A stretch of DNA of 64,000 nucleotides from Verrucomicrobiaceae bacterium. GTDB taxonomy: Bacteria; Verrucomicrobiota; Verrucomicrobiia; Verrucomicrobiales; Verrucomicrobiaceae. The notes below the pieces were generated by a model that saw only the letters and a list, made by a program, of their open reading frames with translations, had not been told where the DNA came from and made no database searches. This document shows positions 38,531 through 47,700 of the stretch, in pieces (the stretch's first letter is position 1; each line of letters starts with the position of its first letter). The position numbers were made by a program, and so were the translations under genes. Location of the stretch: the NCBI GenBank assembly GCA_016795365.1, contig JAEUHN010000039.1, positions 1 to 64,000 on the forward strand, written 5' to 3'.

Positions 38531-39161
38531 GCCCCGAAGGGGCATCCTGTGAAAGCCCAGGGCAACGCCCTGGGTAGATGACATCAACCACCTTCCCAAG
38601 CCCTGAAAGGGCGTCACCATGCCGCAATCGCTCGCCCAAATCCTGGTGCATCTGGTCTTCTCCACGAAGAATCGGGAACCGTTGCTGGCGGATGACATCC
38701 GGGATGAACTTCACGCCTACATCGGCGGCATCGTGGAGAACCAGAAGGGCACGCTGCTCAAGGCGGGTTCCGTGAGCGACCACATTCACCTCTTGGTGGC
38801 TCATCCGCGCACCTGTGCGCCGTCGGAGTTGGTGCAGGAGATCAAAACGGGATCGTCGAAGTGGTTGAAGACCAAGGGTGCTCGATACGCGGACTTCCAT
38901 TGGCAGGGTGGTTACGGGATCTTTTCGATCAGCCCCTCGCATCGACCGGCGTTGGAGGCCTACATTGCCAATCAGGCGGAGCATCATCGCAAGGTGACGT
39001 TTCAGGAGGAATACCGGCGGTTGTTGAAGAAATACGGCATCGCGTTTGATGAACGTTATGTGTGGGATTGACGATTGTTCCGCCCTTTCAGGGCTTGGGG
39101 TTTGGGGGCGTCGAATACCCAGGGCGTTGCCCTGGGCTATCACATTGGGCCCCGTTGGGGC
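38531..39161 (+). mobile_element. REP-flanked RAYT transposon-like element
   Basis: Three palindromes on the left, GCCCCGAAGGGGC (38531-38543), CCCAGGGCAACGCCCTGGG (38556-38574) and GCCCTGAAAGGGC (38600-38612), are mirrored on the right in reverse order: 39082-39094, 39118-39136 and 39149-39161. The inner and middle pairs are exact reverse complements, matching over about 19 and 23 nt. The outer pair differs only in the loop. The transposase gene lies between, so this is a REP/BIME-type array with its RAYT enzyme. Confidence 0.85.
38619..39071 (+). CDS. REP-associated tyrosine transposase (Y1, IS200-like)
   Basis: A 150-residue HUH single-Tyr transposase. H55-I-H57 in VSDHIHLLV are the metal-binding His, and Y115 in LEAYIANQAEHH is the likely nucleophile. 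WQGGYGIFSIS (about 95-105) is typical of the family. It cuts and joins single-stranded DNA at stem-loops, here most likely the flanking REP palindromes. The length is normal for small Y1 enzymes. The inner left palindrome ends 6 nt before the ATG and the right one begins 10 nt after the TGA, so gene and repeats form one unit. It appears intact. Confidence 0.92.
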   Translation: MPQSLAQILVHLVFSTKNREPLLADDIRDELHAYIGGIVENQKGTLLKAGSVSDHIHLLVAHPRTCAPSELVQEIKTGSSKWLKTKGARYADFHWQGGYGIFSISPSHRPALEAYIANQAEHHRKVTFQEEYRRLLKKYGIAFDERYVWD

Positions 39162-39354
39162 TTTAACATCATCTCATCAGATGAACGTCATCTTTGGAGT
39201 CGACGGGGTTTTGCCCTTTATCCTCGGGAGAATGGTCCAGCGACAAGTAGCAGAATACAGTCACAGGCGGTGACTCATCCCCGTTGAGTTCGGCTGAGAG
39301 GCGGATGGAGAGACTGAGTTGTCAAAACGAACACGGGCGGGTAAAGTCAGCCGC

Positions 39355-39606
39355 ATGAGCACGATCAACACCACCATCCATGTGGGCGACGACAGCGCTG
39401 GCGTCATCGCCGGTTTGCTGAGCCGTTTCACCAAGGGACAGCGAGTGCGTGTGGCGCTGACGGATGAGCCCAGTGCTCCAGTGCAGGTGCCGAGTTTGGC
39501 CGAGTTCACTGCACGGATCGATGCCGCGAGGCAGAAGCTGCCGCCGTCCCCGTGGACAACAACGGAAGAGGCGATGCGAGACCTGCGGGAGGGGGAGCGC
39601 GACTAA
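39355..39606 (+). CDS. Antitoxin of a VapBC-like pair
   Basis: An 83-residue protein directly before the PIN gene; its stop abuts the toxin ATG. INTTIHVGDDSAGVIAGLLS may be a short beta-strand and helix for dimer and DNA contact, and the C-terminus (LPPSPWTTTEEAMRDLREGE) is acidic and likely wraps the toxin. No standard family is clear to me, so the call rests mainly on gene order and size. I chose the ATG at 39355 (MSTINTTIHV); 12 more residues are open upstream. About 190 bp upstream, back to the REP repeats, hold no gene. Confidence 0.65.
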   Translation: MSTINTTIHVGDDSAGVIAGLLSRFTKGQRVRVALTDEPSAPVQVPSLAEFTARIDAARQKLPPSPWTTTEEAMRDLREGERD

Positions 39607-40017
39607 ATGGTCTGGGTGGTCGATACCTCGGTGGTCTTGGACTTGGTCGTGGCCAGTTCGCCATGGCGCACAGCATCTCTGGCGTGTCTCCAGCAACATC
39701 TCCCCGATGGCTTGTGCGTGTGTCCGGTGACGTTTGTCGAAGTCGGCCCTGCATTTGGTGGCAATGCACAAGCTGCGGAGGCGTTCTTCCAAATCGTCCC
39801 CATTTCGACATCTGAACCTTGGATCAGCGCCGACACTGAATTGGCGCACCGCTTGTGGAATGATCATCAAGTGCGCCGCAAAGCTGTGCAGATACCCAAG
39901 CGTCCGGTAGCAGATGTTCTCATCGCAGCGTTCGCCAGCCGCTTCCAAGGCATCATCACGCGCAATGCTGCTGACTTTAGGAACATCGCCCCGACACTCA
40001 CCATCGTTGAGCCGTGA
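39607..40017 (+). CDS. vapC: PIN-domain toxin RNase (VapC-like)
   Basis: A 136-residue PIN domain. The acidic metal site is D6 (VVDTSVV), E45 (TFVEVG), D103 (VADVLIAAFA) and a final acidic or polar group in ITRNAADF (N120/D123). It cuts RNA, often tRNA or rRNA, when freed from its antitoxin. All four positions are kept, so it looks active. It starts right after the antitoxin stop, a typical TA arrangement, and is the last gene of the insert before the DUF1592 gene on the opposite strand (39-bp gap between stops). Confidence 0.85.
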   Translation: MVWVVDTSVVLDLVVASSPWRTASLACLQQHLPDGLCVCPVTFVEVGPAFGGNAQAAEAFFQIVPISTSEPWISADTELAHRLWNDHQVRRKAVQIPKRPVADVLIAAFASRFQGIITRNAADFRNIAPTLTIVEP

Positions 40018-40056
40018 GCGTCATGAGTCACTGAAGTGCGGGTGATCAAGTCGCCA

Positions 40057-42732
40057 TCACTTCGTCCTAAACTCCCCGCTCGATACCAGCGCCAAAACGA
40101 ACTCCCTCATCGCAAGGTCCTTCTTGCCGGCTTGGGAGATCATTTCGTCGATCAATGGCTCATCGCGGAAGCCAATCGGCCTGCCTAGCGCGAACTCGAT
40201 CAAGGCTTCGCTGAAGCTGCGGGCGAAGGCGTTGGACTTGCTGGCGATGATGTCGCGGAGGGCGAAGAAGTCGGTGAAGGACGGGCCTTTGTGGAAGGCG
40301 GCGGCGGGATCGATGGGCCAGCGTTTGGTGGTTTTGGGGTCGGGTTTGCCGTTGGCGTCGAGGGCGGTGTAGCTGTCCTCGGTGCGCCATTGGCCGGCGG
40401 CGTCGAAGTTTTCCAAGCCGAAGCCGATGGGGTCGATTTTGCGATGGCAACTGGCACACTGCGGGTCCTCTTGATGGGCGAGCAGGCGCTCCTGCGTGGT
40501 GAGCACATTGCCGGCGAGTCGCGTGATGGCGGGAACGTTGGCAGGCGCGGGTGGTGGTGGATCGTGCAGGAGCTTGCGCAGCACCCACGCGCCGCGCTCG
40601 ACGGGGCTGGTGCGCTCGCCGTTGCCACCCATGAAGTGAATGGCCGCCATGCCGAGCAGGCCACCACGCGGCGAGTCCTTCGGCAGCGACACCTTTTCGT
40701 AGCCATCGCCCTTCACACCCGGGATGCCGTAGTAGTGTGCGAGCACGCGATTGATGACGACGTAGTCGGCTTTGAGCAGGTCACGAAGGCTGGCGTTGTG
40801 TTTGAGAATGTGCGCGATGGTCTCGTGGATCTCGCCTTTGGCGGCGACCTTCGTGCCGGTGTCAAAACGCGGATACAGCGCGCGATTCACCTCAAAAAAG
40901 TCGATGCGATCCAATCCGAGCCATTGATGCACAAACGCCGTCAAAAAGCCCTCCGAGCGCGGATCATCGAGCAAGCGGTTTGTTTGTGCAGCGAGCACTG
41001 CGGGCTTAGAGAGATCGCTTTTTCGCAACTCGGCATCCGGCGGGGCACTACAGAGGAAATACGAGAGTCGCGTGGCGAGCTCCGCACTCGTCAATTCGCG
41101 GCGTTTCTCATCCGGCGATGGTTCCGCGAGGTAGAGAAACATCGGCGAGGCCAGAACGACGGACAGCGTCTCCTTCAGCGCGGCCACGGGCTTGTCACCG
41201 GCTTTGCGGCGCACGTCGTAGAGGCGCATCAAGCGATCCACATAGTCCGCAGGTGGCGTGGTGCCGCGAAAGGCCTCGGTGGCGAAGCGCTCGAAGGCTG
41301 CACGCAGTTCGGTGGCGGCAGGAGCAGGCGATTTGTCATCGAGCGGCAGCTTTAGCGCGGCAAAACCGGGCGGCACGGGCTTTGCGGCATTCGGCACACG
41401 TTCGACCTCGATCCGGTCCACCCACAGCACGAGTTCAGGGCCGATGCCATTGCGCTTCACGGCCTCGGCGCGTTTGCGATTGCCTTCTTCGTTGGTGTCC
41501 CAACTGCCTTTTTCGCGGAAGAAGAGCGAGCGGTTCTCACGCGTCAGATTGCCGCGCGTCAACGTGAGCGGGATCTCGATGGTCTGCGGATTCTCCATCG
41601 TGCCGGTGATCTCAAACGTGTTCAGCACCTTGCCCGTGCGGGCGTGAATGCCGAAATCGAGGAAGCGACGCTCTGCGGGCGCGTCCTTCACCGCCGCCGC
41701 ATGCACGCGGACGATGTAATCGCCTACCGGCCAGTCAAAAGGCACGAGCAGCTCGATGTAGTTCACGTTCAGCTCCGCCGGATGCCGCGTCTGCACACCC
41801 AGATAAGCACCGCGATCCACATCGGGCATGCCGATGTAATACTCGTGATACTTCAGCCAGCCCGCGCCGAGCGAATCGTTCGCGAGGTCGGCATCGTTCT
41901 CGCCTTTTTTATCAAAGCCAAAGGTCCGTGGATTCGGCGCACCTGGGATGCGAGCCCACTCGCGACGGAAGCGCGACACATTCGGAAACTCCGTCCGCAG
42001 CTTCGCGACGATTTCCTTGTTCTCCGGCTTCGCGGCGGCGTCATCGACCGCTTTGACCCACTTCTGCGCACGCTCGCGGGCATCGATTTGATACTTCACA
42101 AAGTCCCGCACCTTCGGCGTGGTCGTCTCGCCTTCGTAGTGCAGCTTCTTCGTCACGCTCGCTGCGGTTTGCCAGGCAAACGCCTCCTCGAGCGCCTCGC
42201 GACCCAGCGCCTGATACTGCTCGATCTGGTTCGCCGACATGAATAGGTTCGAACCGACGGTATCAAAGGCCCCCGAGCCACCATCCGGCGGCAGCTCGCT
42301 CACATTGATCTCCACGCCGAGCAGCTCCCGCAGTGTGTTTTTGTATTCGCGACGATTCAGCCGCCGCATGGTGATGACGCCCTTTTGATCGCCAAGCGTC
42401 CGCCGGGCCGCGACCATCACATTCGCCAGATCATCGAGGAAATCGGCCTTCGCAGCGCTGGGAGGCTGTTTTTCGTCCTCCGGCGGCATGTCGCCCGAAT
42501 TCATCGCATTCAGCACCTTCTGCCACTTCTCCGCGATTTCGACATTCGTGATCGAAAGCGGCAGATCATCGACCCGGAACTTCCCTTTCTGCTTTTCCGG
42601 CCCGTGACAGCTCACGCAGTGCTCTTTGAACAAAGCGCGGTGTTTCTCCGGCATCGCCGGATCGGCGGCGAGAAGGACGGAAGGGGCAAGAAGGACAATG
42701 AGGGCAGAAAAGCGCAGCATGGGACGGCTCAC
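40057..42732 (-). CDS. DUF1592-family cytochrome-like exported protein (PSCyt1/DUF1587/1592/1588/1585)
   Basis: An 891-residue protein with a signal peptide (cleavage after VLLAA, about 22). A heme motif C-V-S-C-H lies near 38-42 ([17 protein letters not shown]). DUF1587 has [19 protein letters not shown] (about 120-138). A carbohydrate-binding-like middle part (about 300-440) is followed by DUF1595/1592 ([20 protein letters not shown]). DUF1588 has [21 protein letters not shown] and a second C-A-S-C-H ([19 protein letters not shown]), and DUF1585 ends the protein. The family is tied to DUF1552 proteins and thought to work in electron transfer linked to an unknown oxidation or hydrolysis outside the cytoplasm. 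Its DUF1552 partner is displaced downstream by the insert. Confidence 0.92.
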   Translation of the reverse strand: MSRPMLRFSALIVLLAPSVLLAADPAMPEKHRALFKEHCVSCHGPEKQKGKFRVDDLPLSITNVEIAEKWQKVLNAMNSGDMPPEDEKQPPSAAKADFLDDLANVMVAARRTLGDQKGVITMRRLNRREYKNTLRELLGVEINVSELPPDGGSGAFDTVGSNLFMSANQIEQYQALGREALEEAFAWQTAASVTKKLHYEGETTTPKVRDFVKYQIDARERAQKWVKAVDDAAAKPENKEIVAKLRTEFPNVSRFRREWARIPGAPNPRTFGFDKKGENDADLANDSLGAGWLKYHEYYIGMPDVDRGAYLGVQTRHPAELNVNYIELLVPFDWPVGDYIVRVHAAAVKDAPAERRFLDFGIHARTGKVLNTFEITGTMENPQTIEIPLTLTRGNLTRENRSLFFREKGSWDTNEEGNRKRAEAVKRNGIGPELVLWVDRIEVERVPNAAKPVPPGFAALKLPLDDKSPAPAATELRAAFERFATEAFRGTTPPADYVDRLMRLYDVRRKAGDKPVAALKETLSVVLASPMFLYLAEPSPDEKRRELTSAELATRLSYFLCSAPPDAELRKSDLSKPAVLAAQTNRLLDDPRSEGFLTAFVHQWLGLDRIDFFEVNRALYPRFDTGTKVAAKGEIHETIAHILKHNASLRDLLKADYVVINRVLAHYYGIPGVKGDGYEKVSLPKDSPRGGLLGMAAIHFMGGNGERTSPVERGAWVLRKLLHDPPPPAPANVPAITRLAGNVLTTQERLLAHQEDPQCASCHRKIDPIGFGLENFDAAGQWRTEDSYTALDANGKPDPKTTKRWPIDPAAAFHKGPSFTDFFALRDIIASKSNAFARSFSEALIEFALGRPIGFRDEPLIDEMISQAGKKDLAMREFVLALVSSGEFRTK

Positions 42733-42870
42733 TAATGCGAGTGGCGACGGAGAAATGTTTCGAGCGGAAAGCGGTGCCGCTGCAGACTGTCGCGCTATCG
42801 TCGGAGGAAAAACGCGCCTCCAGCATCGCTTCCGGTGACAGCCACCATTGCTTAAACCGAGGAAACAAAT

Positions 42871-43407
42871 TCACACCTTACCCGCCATCTCGGGACAAAG
42901 TGCCGACGACTTGACCGCGCGATTCGGCGACTTCTTGAGGAAGAAATGAACTCGTCCACTGCGGTCACAGATCCAAACTTCCTCGGCGCCTGCCGCGAAG
43001 TAGAGCTGCTTCTTTTCGTCGATCTCGTTGCGCGTGTTGGATGGCGAAAAGACTTCGATACAAATCTCGGGAGCGATGGTGAGCACGTCAGCCGCCAGAC
43101 CTTTCTTGATACGCGCTTCTGAAATCCACACCACGTCCACTCCTTTCACACCATCGGAAGTGAGGACCGCCACCTCCGGCAAGGACCGCCCTGACGGCAT
43201 CAACTTGGTCAAGTGTTGCAGAATCGTGCCCTGGCGGTCGCTGTGTGAGAATCCTGGTGGCGGCATCATGATGACTTGTCCGAAACAATTGGTTTCCACC
43301 TTGCCTTCCACGCTCTGGTAGTAGGCATCGTTGCAGATGTCCCGCCAGCGTTTGAGATGAAACGCACGGGCGTTTTTGATCACAGGAATGTCCAGCGCGG
43401 CAGGCAT
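42871..43407 (-). CDS. Uma2-family PD-(D/E)xK nuclease-like protein
   Basis: A 178-residue protein of the DUF820/Uma2 family. Asp in GVKGVDVVWISE, Glu in PEICIEVFSPSN and Lys in EIDEKKQLYFAAGAEEVWICD give the order of a PD-(D/E)xK nuclease site. Family members are common in cyanobacteria and Planctomycetes-Verrucomicrobia genomes, often in many copies; their role is unknown, and mobile-element or restriction-like functions have been suggested. It stands alone between the DUF1592 gene and the divergent enolase-superfamily gene. Confidence 0.85.
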   Translation of the reverse strand: MPAALDIPVIKNARAFHLKRWRDICNDAYYQSVEGKVETNCFGQVIMMPPPGFSHSDRQGTILQHLTKLMPSGRSLPEVAVLTSDGVKGVDVVWISEARIKKGLAADVLTIAPEICIEVFSPSNTRNEIDEKKQLYFAAGAEEVWICDRSGRVHFFLKKSPNRAVKSSALCPEMAGKV

Positions 43408-43510
43408 GGGGCAGACTACAAGGTCGCCGATACGACCGCAAGAAATTCAATGAGGCCAACGCTTTCCATTGGGGCACTCTCGTCACTTCACAAGCCCCGG
43501 CCTTCACCCC

Positions 43511-44689
43511 ATGAAAATCACCAAGATCGAAACCCTCGTCTGCAACGCCCGCATGAGAAACTGGGTGTTCGTCAAAGTCGTCACCGACCAGCCAGGCCTC
43601 ATCGGCTGGGGCGAAGCAACGCTCGAGTGGCACACGCGCAGCATCGTCGGCGCGATCGAAGACATGTCGCACATGCTCATCGGCGAAGACCCCACGCGTG
43701 TGGAGCACCTGTGGCAGATGATGTATCGCCAGCACTTCTGGCATGGCCACGGCATCGTGCGTGCGACAGCGATCGCGGGCATCGACCTCGCGCTGTGGGA
43801 CATCGTTGGCAAGGTCGCGAACATGCCCGTCTCGAAGCTCTTCGGCGGTCCGGTGCGCGACTGGGTGCGCACGTATTGCCACCTCGGCGGCGGCAAGATG
43901 GAGGACTTTTATCAGACGCCTGCGGACAACGCGAAGCGCTTCGCTGAACTCGCGCAGGCAGCCGTCGCGGATGGTTACACCGCCTTCAAAAGCATGGCCG
44001 TGCCGAGCACGATGCCCATCGAAGGCATGAAGCCGGTGCGTGCCGCAGCAGCAGCCGTCGAGGCAATGCGCAATGCCGTCGGTCCCGACATCGACATCAT
44101 GGTCGATTGCCACGCGCGTCCGTCGCCTGCGATGGGACTCAAGTTCGGCAAGGCGCTCGATGACTTCGGTCTCTACTTCTTCGAGGAACCCTGCTGGCCG
44201 GAGTGCGTCGATGGTCTCGCCAAAATCAACGCCGCGCTCACCACGCCCGTCGCCAGTGGCGAGCGCGTGACGAATCTGGAAGCCTTCAAAGACATGTTCG
44301 ACAAGCGCGCGGTCGAGATCTGCCAGCTCGACATCACGCACTGCGGCGGCCTATCCGCAGCCAAGCGCATCGCCGCACTCGCCGAAGCCCATCGCATCGC
44401 CTTGGCCCCGCACAATCCACAGGGCCCCGTGAGCACCGCCGCATCGCTCGAGTTCGGCTTCAGCCAGCCCAGCTACATCATCTGCGAGACCGTGCATAAC
44501 GACGTGCCGTGGCGACAAGACGTGGTCGAGGAAGGCTTCGTCGTGGAGAAGACAGGCCGCATCGTGCGACCCAACACGAAACCCGGACTCGGCATCACCA
44601 TCAACGAAGCCGAGGTGAAGAAGCATCCGTTCCAACAAGAGATCGTGCTGCGCGAGTTCAGCCCCGATGGTGCGGTGACGGACTGGTAA
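43511..44689 (+). CDS. Enolase-superfamily sugar-acid dehydratase (galactonate dehydratase-like)
   Basis: A 392-residue mandelate racemase/muconate lactonizing family protein. Metal ligands are Asp in [14 protein letters not shown] (about 194), Glu in [11 protein letters not shown] (about 221) and Glu in [12 protein letters not shown] (about 247). The His of DCHARP and a C-terminal His in [15 protein letters not shown] are likely acid-base residues. This set resembles D-galactonate or related acid-sugar dehydratases, giving a 2-keto-3-deoxy acid. No aldolase, kinase or transporter for such a pathway lies beside it, so the substrate is uncertain. Start at ATG 43511 ([11 protein letters not shown]). 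Confidence 0.85.
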   Translation: MKITKIETLVCNARMRNWVFVKVVTDQPGLIGWGEATLEWHTRSIVGAIEDMSHMLIGEDPTRVEHLWQMMYRQHFWHGHGIVRATAIAGIDLALWDIVGKVANMPVSKLFGGPVRDWVRTYCHLGGGKMEDFYQTPADNAKRFAELAQAAVADGYTAFKSMAVPSTMPIEGMKPVRAAAAAVEAMRNAVGPDIDIMVDCHARPSPAMGLKFGKALDDFGLYFFEEPCWPECVDGLAKINAALTTPVASGERVTNLEAFKDMFDKRAVEICQLDITHCGGLSAAKRIAALAEAHRIALAPHNPQGPVSTAASLEFGFSQPSYIICETVHNDVPWRQDVVEEGFVVEKTGRIVRPNTKPGLGITINEAEVKKHPFQQEIVLREFSPDGAVTDW

Positions 44690-44707
44690 CAACCAAACGC
44701 TCCCAAC

Positions 44708-44745
44708 AAAAACGCCTTCCCCGCGATCACTCGCGAAGAAGGCGT
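44708..44745 (-). terminator. Intrinsic terminator of the giant gene
   Basis: On the minus strand ACGCCTTC (complement of 44738-44745) pairs with GAAGGCGT (complement of 44712-44719), with an inner CGCGA/TCGCG pairing, followed by TTTTT (complement of 44708-44712). It lies 17 nt past the stop of the 4188-residue gene. The same hairpin may also stop plus-strand transcripts of the dehydratase gene, though that side lacks a T-run. Confidence 0.7.
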
Positions 44746-44762
44746 CTTCGAAACGTTTGCCG

Positions 44763-47700
44763 TTATGGCGCTGCCAGAATTACCTGACCGCTGAGCACTG
44801 GCGATGTGGTCAGCGTCTTGCCTGGCACCGGTAACTGCGGCACGAGGAAGAAGCCGGCCGTGCGGTAAGTGCTGGCTCCAGTCTTGGTGACCACGCCTTG
44901 ATAACTGATGGTTCGCAGCAGGGTAGTCACCGGATTGTTGATGGTGAACTTGCCGCTGAAGGTTCCCAACGGAGTGGCACCCAGGGCAAAGCTCACCTTG
45001 GCTGGATTGACAGCGGGGTAGGTGATCGTCTGGATGTTCTTCGTCAGGTTGGTGTTGCGGATATTGAACGTGAACGGCGCAGGGTTGCCCGATTCGAGAC
45101 CACCTTCGATGAAGGTGAGCTTGGCGTTGCCATCTGTGTTCGCGAGGCCCATGAATACCTCGCCGTTGTTGATGACCGGATAGTTGCTGCCCGAGACGGT
45201 CAGGTCAATCCAGTCAAAGCCCAAGCGATACGCCATGTCGGCAGACGTTGCGGCTGCCGCACCCTTCTTCCAGGACAGCGTGCCTGTGAGGTAGTTGCTG
45301 CCATTGATGCTGGGTGCGCCCCACAGCACACTGGTGCCACCGCTGAAGGTGGAGATGCCAACGATCTCGCCTGCCGGTCCGACGAAGGTAGCGAGCGTGA
45401 ACGCAATGCCGTCAGCGGTCTTCCCGGCAAAGGTGAAGGTGCCGTTGGTTGCTACCTTGAAGGTGGAGTAGCCGCTGCCTTGCGGAGTCTCGTAGTCGCC
45501 CACAAGCGTGCTTGGGATATCGAAGAGCGAGGTGAAGTCGCCAGCTTTTGGTGTAGGCGTCGTGCCCCAGACATTCCTGACTCCGCCGACCAGTGAGTAA
45601 GTGTTTCCACGGTCATTGAACGTGCCCGTGACGACACCCGTCGTCGCATCAATCGCGAACGACAACGAGGCCGGACTGTTCGCTGGACGCACGATACCAA
45701 ACACACCACCTGCGAGCTTGAACGTGGCAATGCCAGACACGCTGGTCACCGTGGTGCCAGTGAACGCAGGAACCACAGCACCTGTGAAGCTGTTGGTGCC
45801 GGTCACGCCAGGGAGAAGAACTTTGGCCGTGAATGCGCCCAAAGGCGTCACCGAAATCTCGAAGCGCCCACCCGCATCGGGCACAGTGCCCGACTTGTTG
45901 ATCAAACCTGCAAAGGATCCCTTCACCGGATCGGGGAGCCCCACGACTGTCAGCGTCAACGGACCCACCACTGCGCTCGTCAAAGTGTTCTTCGCGCTGA
46001 GGGATACATTCGAAGTCCCGGCCGTCGTCGGCTTGCCTGAGATCAGGCCAGTCGTGGCGTTGCCAGTGAGGCCGGCAGGCAATCCAGCAAAGATGAAGCT
46101 GGTGGGCGTCTTGCGAAGTGCAGGGTCCACCGTCACTTGATGACTGTAAGGCACGCCAACCACTGCTGGAGGCAGGCTGGTCGTCGTCACGATGGGTGCC
46201 TGATCATTCACTGCGAGCGTGAACGTGCCGGAGTCATGGAAGAGTGTTGCAGAACCCGTCTTGCTTACCTTGCAGACGTAATATTCGCTGTCCGTGGGGA
46301 CCAACGCCGTGAAGACAAGGCTCTTGGTCGTGGTTCCGGTCCGGTGCCCAACGACGTCGGCGATCGGGTTGGTCACGCTGTCGCGCCAGGCGTAAGTCAG
46401 CGTGGTGCCGGTGGGACCTGCGGCGTTCACCGTGAAGGTCTTATTGCCACTGACTTGAACCGTCTTGGACGACGTTCCATCGACGACGAACAACTCGGCG
46501 ATGGCACTGTTTACGGGCGTCACGCCAGTCACCGCATTCGTGATAGCACACTGGTAGGTGCCAGCCGACGTCAACGCCGCAGCAGCGATAGAGTAGGTGC
46601 TCGCCGTGGCGCCCGCGATATTGGCACCATTCTTCTTCCACTGATACTTGAGCCCCGGGCCGGTGGCCGCGACGGTGAATGTCACCGGATCGCCCACCTT
46701 GACGAACTGCGATGTGGGATCGGTGCCAATGACCGGCAGGTCTTCATCATCGGTCACGGTGATCGTCATGGAGTCATCAATGCCGATGCCCACACTGGAT
46801 GTGTTGATCGTCAAAACGATCGTTTCGTCCCCCTCATCCGCAGTGTCGTTCTTGATCGGAATCGACACGAGCGCCGACGTCTGGAACCGGCCAAAAGTGA
46901 CCACCGTGGCTGGAGCGGTGAAATCAGTGCCGCTGGTTGCCGTGCCAGAGACCAACAATTCCACCGACACCGGCACTGGTGAAGGCTCAGACAACACCAG
47001 ATGGGCTGTCGCCATCAAACCATCCTCTCTCACCGTGGCGGTGGTTGAACCAAAGCTCACGTCTGCGCCTGCGGGCGAGCCCACGCTGAACTGCACGATC
47101 TTCGAGTAGCAGGTGCCCGCTGAATTGTGCGCGACGCCCTGGAACTGGTAAACGCCGTCCGCGAGACCTGTGGCGGACACGTCCAGCGTCACGAAGCCTG
47201 ACTGAGGCAAGAGGTTTGGCACTGGATAGGTCGTGCCAGAACCAGGATCCGTCACGGGCCAGACATTGACGTAAAATTCGGTCATGAGACCATTCGGATT
47301 CACTTCAAAATGAAGCTCAGGGTCTAGCGCAGGCACGGTGACTTCCTGGCTGATCTGCACCACCGGGGCCGCAGCCTCATCAAGCATCCAAACATCGTTG
47401 AAGTTGTTCGTTCCATTAGCTCCACCGAACAAGATGGTATTGCTGGCTCCATCCTGGATGGCCACTGCACCACGACGAGACCCAGGCGTATTGCCTGGAG
47501 CAGCCACCCCGAGAGAGCCATAGACGCCCACGCCATTGACTGTCTGCGGTCCTTTGAGCCACACCCACTCACCCGTGGAGTCATAGCGCCAGAGATCGTT
47601 CATCGCACCTGCGCCCTGACCGCCGAAGAGCAATGTGTTGCTCGTTCCATCCTGCACGACGGTGGCACCGCTGCGTGCGCCGGGAGTATTGAGCGAACTG

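Noticed and set aside
44763..45100. PEP-CTERM or LPxTG sorting tail at the end of the giant protein
   Set aside because: The last residues (LSGQVILAAP) lack the motif, the membrane segment and the basic end that either signal requires.
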